Assembly (NCBI RefSeq): GCF_006717095.1 | Contig: NZ_VFQE01000001.1 | Location: 1,116,001 to 1,180,000 of the forward strand | Reading direction: 5' to 3' | Source: Blastococcus colisei | Lineage (GTDB): Bacteria; Actinomycetota; Actinomycetes; Mycobacteriales; Geodermatophilaceae | Length of the DNA: 64,000 nt | Shown here: positions 48,869-55,536 of the stretch, piece after piece | Layout of the letters: every line of letters starts with the position of its first letter | Numbering within the stretch: position 1 is the first letter of the stretch | Position numbers and translations under genes: made by a program | The notes under the pieces: model-generated | Told to the model about the DNA's origin: nothing | What the model saw: only the letters and a program-made list of their open reading frames with translations | Databases searched by the model: none

Positions 48869-49678
48869 TCAGGCGTATCGCGGCGCGTTCAGCGCCGCCG
48901 CGATACGGGCGACCAGGGCGACGGGATCGCGCAGATCCGCGGCGGTCGCGAAGATCACCGTCCACCCGGCCGCGGTGGGCCGGTTCAGCCGCCGTCTGTC
49001 CTTGCCGACCTGCTGCGCTTCGCCGTGCCAGACGCTTTCGTACTCCACGGCGACCTTGCGCTCGGGCCAGCCGAATGAAAGGACCTCCCTGCCCCCACCA
49101 CTCGCAAGCTCGCGGCGGGCCCCTGCAGGGAGGCCGCGGTGCAGCATCAATCGCAGCCGGGTCTGCTGAGGCGACTGGGCGAGCCCGTCGGCACGTGCGG
49201 CCGCCAGACGGATCGCTCGACAGCCCGGGCCGGTGGTCGCCGTGGCCGCCGCCCGCGGGTCCGCCGGCGTGACCAGGCGCGAGCGCAGGAACTGGTCCAG
49301 GCACACCACCGCCTCGTCCGGGGGCTCGATGCGGGCGAGGTCCAACGCCGTCCGCAGCGGGGTGGTGACGAGGACGCCGTCCCGCCGCACGACGTCCTCC
49401 TCGGCAAGGTGGCGGGGGGTCACTTGGAGACCGCGTACCGCGCCGGCTCGCCGGCCGGCGGCCAGGGTGCACTCGACGGGGTCGTCGCGTTGCGTTCCGC
49501 CAGGTCGACTCCCCACATCACCGCCGCCCTGCGCCCGCGGAGGACGGCCCCCGGCAGCAGTAGGACCGCGGCAGCACGGGCACGCCGCCGGTGGGTGACG
49601 GGCAGCGATGTGCAGGCGTACACGTCGGGGAACAGCCGCCGCACGCAGCTGTGCCGGTCGGACGGGAGTTCGAGTCAC
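48869..49678 (-). pseudogene. Decayed DUF559 endonuclease-like gene
   Basis: A relative of the DUF559/AbiEi-type proteins numerous in Geodermatophilaceae. The pieces are in two frames. VTRTPVRPAQLR opens at 49678, then the expected next 25 or so residues are missing and the sequence continues in another frame as RRLFPDVYACTSLPVTH (from 49644) to MWGVDLAERN. Near 49490 one base is out and the frame returns to DDPVECTLAAG, EEDVVRRDGVLVTTPLRTALDLAR, and the nuclease-like end GWPERKVAVEYESVWHGEAQQVGKDRRRLNR (key Glu, Tyr, Trp-His). A copy of the dispersed palindromic repeat (49081-49135) replaces the region between LMLHRG and FGWPE. At least three lesions, so not functional. Confidence 0.75.
49081..49135. 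repeat. Dispersed palindromic repeat, copy D, inside a gene
   Basis: Arms GGACCTCCCTGC (49081-49092) and GCAGGGAGGCC (49125-49135) around ACCACTCGCAAGCTCGCGGCGGG, nearly the same core as copy B. It lies within the DUF559 pseudogene. Confidence 0.8.
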
Positions 49679-49834
49679 CCCGGCACCCTGCCGCGTCCAG
49701 CGAGAACACCGCGGGGGCTGTCCACAGCCTGGATCGCGCTCGGACGCACGGCGGCGGTTCTGCCGCGCTGACAACCGCCGTCATGCGCATATCGGCGGCA
49801 ACCCGCAGTGCAACAGGCGCAGCGCCGGCACCGG

Positions 49835-49840
49835 TAGCGT
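49835..49840 (+). promoter_or_regulatory. -10 box of marR
   Basis: TAGCGT, 7 nt before the ATG at 49848; leaderless arrangement. Confidence 0.45.
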
Positions 49841-49847
49841 TCGATGC

Positions 49848-50372
49848 ATGGTCCGACCGCTGGGGCTGCCCTTCGACCCCATCGAGCGGGCCGGCGAGAC
49901 CTGGGAGAAGCACTTCGGCCCCGCCTCCTCGATGCGCGCCGCGACGAGCATCTTCCGGGTGCAGCAGATCCTGCTGGCCCGGTTCGACGACGCGCTCAGG
50001 CCGCACGCGCTGACCTTCGCCCGCTACGAGGTGCTCGTGCTGCTCACGTTCAGCCGCACGGGGAACCTGCCGCTCAAGGTGATCGGCAGCCGGCTGATGG
50101 TGCACCCGACCAGCGTCACGAACGCGATCGACCGGCTCGTCGCCGCGGGGTACGTCGTGCGTCGGCCGAACCCGGACGACGGCCGGGGCGTGCTCGCCTG
50201 CATCACCGACGGCGGCCGGCAGGTGGTGACGACGGCGACGGCGGCGCTCACCGACCTGGACTTCGGCCTCGCCGACGTGCCCGAGGACGAGCGGGCGGCG
50301 CTCTTCGACATCCTCAAGCGGGTGCGGCTCGGTGCCGGCGACGTGGCAGGTGCAGCCGGCCCGGCCGATTGA
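49848..50372 (+). CDS. MarR-family transcriptional regulator
   Basis: 174 residues. Winged helix-turn-helix of the MarR type: RYEVLVLLTFSRTGNLPLKVIGSRLMVHPTSVTNAIDRLVAAGYVVRRPNPDDGRGVLACIT, in which the recognition helix is PTSVTNAIDRL and the wing carries the DGRG turn. The N-terminal 35 residues and C-terminal helix form the dimer interface. Stop at 50372 is 10 bp before the 22-bp palindrome in front of icmA. MarR proteins typically bind such palindromes, so control of icmA, perhaps with an acyl-CoA as ligand, is inferred. The frame is open upstream to 49608 but that part overlaps the pseudogene region. Confidence 0.9.
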   Translation: MVRPLGLPFDPIERAGETWEKHFGPASSMRAATSIFRVQQILLARFDDALRPHALTFARYEVLVLLTFSRTGNLPLKVIGSRLMVHPTSVTNAIDRLVAAGYVVRRPNPDDGRGVLACITDGGRQVVTTATAALTDLDFGLADVPEDERAALFDILKRVRLGAGDVAGAAGPAD

Positions 50373-50381
50373 TCGACGCCG

Positions 50382-50403
50382 GATAGTTGGACGTCCTACT
50401 ATC
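50382..50403. promoter_or_regulatory. 22-bp palindromic operator overlapping the icmA -10 box
   Basis: GATAGT-x-GGACGTCC-x-ACTATC, perfect except for the T-T positions 50388 and 50397. The right half includes TACTAT (50397-50402), which ends 6 nt before the ATG at 50409 and so is a leaderless -10 box. A protein bound here would cover the promoter. Confidence 0.75.
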
Positions 50404-50408
50404 GGACC

Positions 50409-52088
50409 ATGGGACAGGACGCTCGGCAGCGGTGGCAGCAGCGGTACGACGCGGCGCTGGCAGGCGGCAAGGTCCGCGACGCCGACTTCACGACGCTCTC
50501 CGGCGTCGAGGTCGACCCGGTCTACGGGCCCGCCGACGAGTCCGCCGTCGAGAACTTCGAGCGGATCGGCTATCCGGGTGAGTTCCCCTTCACCCGGGGT
50601 CTGCACGCCACCGGCTACCGCGGCCGGGCCTGGACCATCCGGCAGTTCGCGGGCTTCGGGAACGCGAAGCAGACCAACGAGCGCTACAAGATGATCCTGG
50701 CCGAGGGCGGGGGAGGGCTGTCGGTCGCCTTCGACATGCCCACGCTCATGGGCCGCGACTCCGACGACCCGCGCGCGCTCGGCGAGGTCGGGCACTGCGG
50801 CGTCGCGATCGACACCGCCGCCGACATGGACGTCCTCTTCGACGGCATCGACCTCGAGGCCACGACGACGTCGATGACGATCAGCGGCCCCGCCGTCCCG
50901 GTGTTCTGCATGTACCTGGTGGCCGCCGAGCGCCAGGGTGCCGACATCGGGAAGCTCAACGGCACGCTGCAGACCGACATCTTCAAGGAGTACATCGCGC
51001 AGAAGGAGTGGCTGTTCGCGCCCGAGCCGCACCTGCGCCTGATCGGCGACCTCATGGAGTACTGCGCCGAGCACATCCCGGCCTACAAGCCGATCTCGGT
51101 GTCCGGCTACCACATCCGCGAGGCGGGCTCGACCGCCGCGCAGGAGCTCGCCTTCACCCTCGCCGACGGCTTCGCCTACGTGGAACTCGGGCTCTCCCGC
51201 GGCCTCGACATCGAGCAGTTCGCCCCCGGCCTGTCGTTCTTCTTCGACTCCCACCTGGACTTCTTCGAAGAGATCGCCAAGTTCCGCGCGGCTCGCCGCA
51301 TCTGGGCCCGGTGGCTGCGCGACGTCTACGGCGCGACGACGGAGAAGGCCCAGCAACTGCGGTTCCACACCCAGACGGCCGGGGTCAGCCTCACCGCCCA
51401 GCAGCCGGACAACAACATCACCCGGACGGCGGTCGAGGCCCTTGCCGCCATCCTCGGCGGCACCCAGTCACTGCACACCAACGCCCTCGACGAGGTGCTC
51501 GCTCTGCCGAGTGCGAAGGCCGCCCAGATCGCGCTGCGCACCCAGCAGGTGATCGCCGAGGAGACCGGCGTGATGAACGTGGCCGACCCACTCGGCGGCT
51601 CCTGGTACGTCGAGGCGCTCACCGACGAGATGGAGCGGCAGGCGGAGGAGATCTTCGCTCGCATCACGGACATGAGCGCCGACGGCACGATGACGGCGGG
51701 CATCCTGCGCGGCATCGAGGACGGCTGGTTCACCGGCGAGATCGCCGAGGCCGCGTTCGTCTACCAGCGGGCGCTGGAGAAGGGCGACAAGAAGGTCGTC
51801 GGGGTCAACACCCTGACCGGGTCGGTGGAGGCCCACGACACCCTCGACATCCTCCGCGTCAGCCACCAGGTCGAGCTCGACCAGAAGGCCGAGCTCGCCG
51901 GGCGCCGGAAGACCCGGGACGACGACACCGCGCGGGCAGCCGTGCAGCGGATGGTGGAGGTCGGGCGCACGGAGGAGAACATGCTTCCCGCGATGCTGGA
52001 CGCCGTCCGCGCCGAGGCGACCCTGGGCGAGATCTGCGACGCGCTCCGCGCCGAATGGGGCCAGTACACCGAACCCGCAAGGTTCTAG
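50409..52088 (+). CDS. icmA: Isobutyryl-CoA mutase large subunit
   Basis: Coenzyme-B12 mutase interconverting isobutyryl-CoA and n-butyryl-CoA. 559 residues, no C-terminal B12-binding domain, so it needs a small subunit (IcmB), which is not in the window. Motifs: WTIRQFAGFGNAKQTNERY, GLSVAFDMPTLMGRDSDD, SVSGYHIREAGST. The substrate residues are Phe80 (in TIRQF) and Gln198 (in EYIAQKEW), the two that mark isobutyryl-CoA mutase; methylmalonyl-CoA mutase has Tyr89 and Arg207. General similarity searches would call it methylmalonyl-CoA mutase. ATG 50409 follows a -10 box by 6 nt, inside a MarR-type palindrome. Confidence 0.92.
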   Translation: MGQDARQRWQQRYDAALAGGKVRDADFTTLSGVEVDPVYGPADESAVENFERIGYPGEFPFTRGLHATGYRGRAWTIRQFAGFGNAKQTNERYKMILAEGGGGLSVAFDMPTLMGRDSDDPRALGEVGHCGVAIDTAADMDVLFDGIDLEATTTSMTISGPAVPVFCMYLVAAERQGADIGKLNGTLQTDIFKEYIAQKEWLFAPEPHLRLIGDLMEYCAEHIPAYKPISVSGYHIREAGSTAAQELAFTLADGFAYVELGLSRGLDIEQFAPGLSFFFDSHLDFFEEIAKFRAARRIWARWLRDVYGATTEKAQQLRFHTQTAGVSLTAQQPDNNITRTAVEALAAILGGTQSLHTNALDEVLALPSAKAAQIALRTQQVIAEETGVMNVADPLGGSWYVEALTDEMERQAEEIFARITDMSADGTMTAGILRGIEDGWFTGEIAEAAFVYQRALEKGDKKVVGVNTLTGSVEAHDTLDILRVSHQVELDQKAELAGRRKTRDDDTARAAVQRMVEVGRTEENMLPAMLDAVRAEATLGEICDALRAEWGQYTEPARF

Positions 52089-52267
52089 CGAGGATTCGCT
52101 GGGCCCGCGACGGAGAAGCCGGGAACGGCACTGGGTCGCGGTACGGGACGTGAGCCGCCTGCGAGGGTCGTGCAGCACGGCGGGGCCGGAGGCTCCCCGG
52201 GCTGTGCGACGGAAGGGCTCCGCGCAGGTCGGGGACGGCCCCTGGCCGCGGTGTCGACCGGTAGGGA

Positions 52268-52273
52268 GACAAT
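52268..52273 (+). promoter_or_regulatory. -10-like box of the YbbN-like gene
   Basis: GACAAT, 6 nt before the ATG at 52280. The 190 bp before this start hold only a GC-rich stretch (52155-52220) loosely like the dispersed repeat in reverse. Confidence 0.4.
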
Positions 52274-52279
52274 AGGTAC

Positions 52280-53245
52280 ATGCAGCCCACGCGTCCCGGA
52301 CGTCCCGACCCACGGGCTGCGGCCCAGCAGGCACAGCTGGCGGCCGCCATGTCCGGCGCCGTCGACCTCGCCGCCGTCAAGGCCCGCTCCGAGGCCGCCG
52401 CCCGCGCCGCAGCCGCCCCGCCGCCCGACGCCGAGGTGCCGGGCGGGGCGCCGGGTGCGGCGGTGGTCGACGTCACCGAGGCCACCTTCCAGGCGGAGGT
52501 GCTCGACCGCTCCTTCCAGGTGCCGGTCGTCCTCGACCTGTGGGCGGAGTGGTGCGGACCGTGCAAGCAGCTGTCCCCGGTGCTGGAGCGGCTGGCGGCC
52601 GAGGGTGGGGGCTCCTGGGTGCTGGCCAAGGTGGACGTCGACGCCAACCCGGCGCTCGCCCAGGGTCTGCGGGTGCAGGGCATCCCCGCGGTCAAGGCGG
52701 TGTGGCAGGGACAGCTGGTCGCGGAGTTCAACGGCGCCATCCCGGAGGAGCAGGCCCGGCAGTTCGTCACCGAGCTGGTGAAGGCGACGACCGGGGGTGC
52801 GCTGACCGGGGGCGAACCCGGCGAGGCCGACGTCGAGGACCCGCGGCTGGACGCCGCGGAGGCGGCCCTCGAGCGGGGAGACCTGGCCGCTGCCGAGGCG
52901 GCGTACCGCTCGATCCTCGACACCGAACCGGAGCACCCGGAGGCGGCCCTGGCGCTGCGGCAGGTGCAGCTCTTCCGCCGCGCAGAGGAGGCCGGGCCCG
53001 ATGCCCTGGCCGCGGCGGACGCCGCTCCCGACGACGTCACCGCGCAGACCCGGGCCGCGGACTTCCTGCTGGGCACGGGCAACATCGAGGCCGCCTTCGA
53101 CCGGCTGCTCGACGTCGTCCGGCGCGCCTCCGGCGAGGACCGCGACCGGGCACGCACCCATCTGGTCGAGCTGTTCGCGGTCGTCGGTGACGAGGACCCG
53201 CGGGTGGGCGCGGCCCGGCGTCAGCTCATGGCTGCCCTGTTCTAG
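52280..53245 (+). CDS. Thioredoxin-TPR protein (YbbN/CnoX-like)
   Basis: 321 residues. A low-complexity Ala-rich N-terminus (1-60), a thioredoxin domain (about 62-170) with the redox pair in WAEWCGPCKQLSPVLERL and the cis-Pro in QGIPAVKAV, then a C-terminal TPR-like helical domain (about 185-320; AAEAALERGDLAAAEAAYRSIL). In E. coli the equivalent CnoX lacks CxxC and is a chaperedoxin; this one keeps CGPC, so it may also act as an oxidoreductase. Cytoplasmic. Confidence 0.9.
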   Translation: MQPTRPGRPDPRAAAQQAQLAAAMSGAVDLAAVKARSEAAARAAAAPPPDAEVPGGAPGAAVVDVTEATFQAEVLDRSFQVPVVLDLWAEWCGPCKQLSPVLERLAAEGGGSWVLAKVDVDANPALAQGLRVQGIPAVKAVWQGQLVAEFNGAIPEEQARQFVTELVKATTGGALTGGEPGEADVEDPRLDAAEAALERGDLAAAEAAYRSILDTEPEHPEAALALRQVQLFRRAEEAGPDALAAADAAPDDVTAQTRAADFLLGTGNIEAAFDRLLDVVRRASGEDRDRARTHLVELFAVVGDEDPRVGAARRQLMAALF

Positions 53246-53257
53246 CAGTCGGTCGGC

Positions 53258-53955
53258 TCACGTGCCCACGTCGCAGGCGCTGACGCCCTCGACGAAGCCG
53301 GCGCGGAAGAGATCGACCAGCTGGAAGGCGGAGAGGTCGGCCGCTCCCAGGACGTCGTCCTCGACGCCGTACACGAGCAGGAACAGCACGCTCTCGTCGA
53401 GGTCTCCCGGGGAGGCCTGTACACCCGGCACCTCGCGGTCGAAGACCGCCGCGCTGAACCAGCCCGCGAGGCAGACCGCGGAACGCAGGGCGTCGGGATC
53501 TGCGGAACCCAGGCCCAGCTGACTGCGTGCGGCCAGGGCATAGGGGACGGCGATACCGGTGGCCACCGCGTAGTCGCCGATCCGGTAGACGTCCCGGGTC
53601 AGGTCCCGTTCGTCGTAGCCGACGAGGTTGCCCTCCTCGCAGTACACGAGGTCCCGGTCATCGGGCGCGCAGCCCGGCGCGGTGCCGACGAACGGCTCGA
53701 GCGCCGGCGGGTCGAACGACTCGCCGAAGACCTCGACGAAGGCGCGCTGCCAGAAGGCGGGCAGCGCCTGCTCGACGTAGCCGATCAGGTCGCGGTACGG
53801 CGCGTTGCCCTGCCGCCGGAAGTCGTCGTCCCGGCCGGTGGTGGTGGCTGCCGCGCCTCCGGCCGGCCGATGACCACTGTGGCGCAGCCGGTCAACCCGA
53901 CGGTCGTGACCGCCAGCGCGGCGGACACCGGACGATGCCGGAGCGGGCGGGCCAT
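53258..53955 (-). pseudogene. Truncated, frameshifted paralogue of the neighbouring metallopeptidase
   Basis: Starts at ATG 53955 with a lipoprotein signal (RPVSAALAVTTVGLTGCATVVIG), then loses frame around 53840. In the other frame it goes on with FRRQGNAPYRDLIGYVEQALPAFW, matching DYLSQGNAAFEDLVAIVDVTLPDFW of the intact gene, through to DLVYCEEGN, GDYAVATGIAVPYALAARSQLGL, RSAVCLAGW, VEGVSACDV. The metalloprotease core with its HExxH is missing, about 200 residues by comparison. So it is a deletion plus frameshift copy. It could still make the C-terminal domain alone if re-initiated, but nothing supports that. Confidence 0.7.
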
Positions 53956-54002
53956 GCCGGGTGCATCGGCGTTCCGGCGTCGCCGCGAACTCCCGTGCTT
54001 TC

Positions 54003-55400
54003 TCAGCGCTCGAGCTCGCAGGCGTCGCCGCCCTCGAGGAACCCGGTGCGGAAGGCGCCCACGAGCTCGAAGCCCGAGGCGTCGACGTTCGGGAAGACCC
54101 GGTCGTCCACACCGTAGGTCAGCAGGAACTGCACGGCCTCGTCGATGTCCCCGGGGCTGATGGCGGCATCGGGGAGGACGTCGGTGAATGCGTTGTTGTA
54201 CCACTGGGCCTGGTACCAGCCGGTCAGGCAGACGGCCGAGCGGGTAGCCGCCCCGTCGTCGGTGGAGAGCCCCGCCTGGTCGCGGACGGCCAGCGAGTAC
54301 GGCAGCGAGATCGCCGTCGCCAGGGCGAAGTCGCCGATTTCGTCGTAGGCGGGGGTGGCGAGGTCGGTCTCGTCGACGTAGACGGTGTTGTCCTCGGAGC
54401 AGTAGCCCAGGTCGCGGTCCTCCAGTCCCTCGCAGGCAGGGGCGGTGCCCTGGAAGCCCTCGACCGTCGGCGGCTCGAAGTCGCTCCCGAAAGCGGCCGG
54501 GAAGACCTCGCCCCAGAAGTCCGGCAGGGTGACGTCCACGATCGCCACCAGGTCCTCGAACGCGGCGTTGCCCTGACTGAGGTAGTCGACGTCGTTGGCG
54601 AACGCGGCCGCGGTGAACAGCCGGTCGGCGCCGAAGTCGTCCCTGCACGGCTCCAGCCCGCCGTCGAAGCCCTCGTAGAAGGCCGACACCCGGTCGAAGT
54701 ACGAGCCGTGCGCCTGGGTGTCGTCGGGGTCGCTGCCGACGTCGTCCCGCAGGAGCAGGAACCCCCGGACGACGTCGTCGAGCTCCGGCGTCCTGATGGA
54801 CACGTGCTGCGCCTCGCCCTCGGCGACCCAGGCCGTCCACGCGCCGGCCAGGCAGTCGGCCTGGGTCTCGTCCTGGATGCCGCGCTCGGAGAACCCGAAC
54901 CGGCCCTGCATGGCGTGGCCGAACTCGTGCGCCATGACGACCGGCACGAGGAAGCGGCCGTAGTCGCCGGCGAGCTCCTCCAGGAGGGCCCTGTCGTAGG
55001 CGATGAGGTCGCAGGCCGGGTCGTAGAACGCGTTCCCGGCCACCGAGTCCGGTGTGGTGGGCGACCCCTCGCAGCCGATGCCGGTCTCCGGGTAGGCGCC
55101 CTCGTCGATCGCGTCGGAGTCGACGGAGAAGTAGCCGTTCCGCAGCGGCGTGTACTCCTCGTCGAAGTACTCCGGGTAGGCCGCGATCCAGAACGTCTCG
55201 AGGTCGGCGAGCGCGTTGCGCGCGAACCGGTCGATCGGCTCGTCACTGACCCCGGTGATGGGGAACGCGTCGGCGGAGACGTCGACGGCCTCACCCGCCC
55301 CGGGCGAGGCCTGTCCCCGGACGACCTCGGTGCTGCAGCCGGTCAGCAGCAGACCGACGACGACGGCGGCGGGCAGGGCGCGGCGCAGGACCGACATCAT
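54003..55400 (-). CDS. Secreted neutral zinc metallopeptidase, lipoprotein
   Basis: 465 residues. Lipoprotein signal with lipobox LLTGCSTEVV, then a protease domain with VVMAHEFGHAMQGRFGF (HExxH zinc motif) and the downstream DETQADCLAGAWTAW (third ligand Glu/Asp), as in the YpfJ-like putative neutral zinc metallopeptidases. The C-terminal half (about 300-465) is a helical domain with paired cysteines (EPCRDDF, PACEGL, GYCSED, SAVCLTGW, DACELER). Start at the first of two ATGs (55400, 55397). A decayed paralogue follows. Confidence 0.88.
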   Translation of the reverse strand: MMSVLRRALPAAVVVGLLLTGCSTEVVRGQASPGAGEAVDVSADAFPITGVSDEPIDRFARNALADLETFWIAAYPEYFDEEYTPLRNGYFSVDSDAIDEGAYPETGIGCEGSPTTPDSVAGNAFYDPACDLIAYDRALLEELAGDYGRFLVPVVMAHEFGHAMQGRFGFSERGIQDETQADCLAGAWTAWVAEGEAQHVSIRTPELDDVVRGFLLLRDDVGSDPDDTQAHGSYFDRVSAFYEGFDGGLEPCRDDFGADRLFTAAAFANDVDYLSQGNAAFEDLVAIVDVTLPDFWGEVFPAAFGSDFEPPTVEGFQGTAPACEGLEDRDLGYCSEDNTVYVDETDLATPAYDEIGDFALATAISLPYSLAVRDQAGLSTDDGAATRSAVCLTGWYQAQWYNNAFTDVLPDAAISPGDIDEAVQFLLTYGVDDRVFPNVDASGFELVGAFRTGFLEGGDACELER

Positions 55401-55494
55401 CGCCGACGGGCTCCCCTTGTCAGTGGGCCGGACTCGCTCGGGGCGGCCGGCGGGTACGACAGCCGCCCCAGGATGCCCGGTCGAGAGCGCGCGC

Positions 55495-55522
55495 GGGGCA
55501 CTCCGGCGCGCCGGAGTGCCCC
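55495..55522 (-). terminator. Perfect 28-bp palindrome after glgB
   Basis: GGGGCACTCCGGCG (55495-55508) followed at once by its complement (55509-55522), 15 nt after the glgB stop on the minus strand. Probable terminator of the glucan operon. Confidence 0.75.
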
Positions 55523-55536
55523 TGCGGTGCAGCGGC

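Noticed and set aside
49608-49847. Longer N-terminus for MarR
   Set aside because: The extra residues overlap the pseudogene and the TAGCGT box directly precedes the ATG at 49848.
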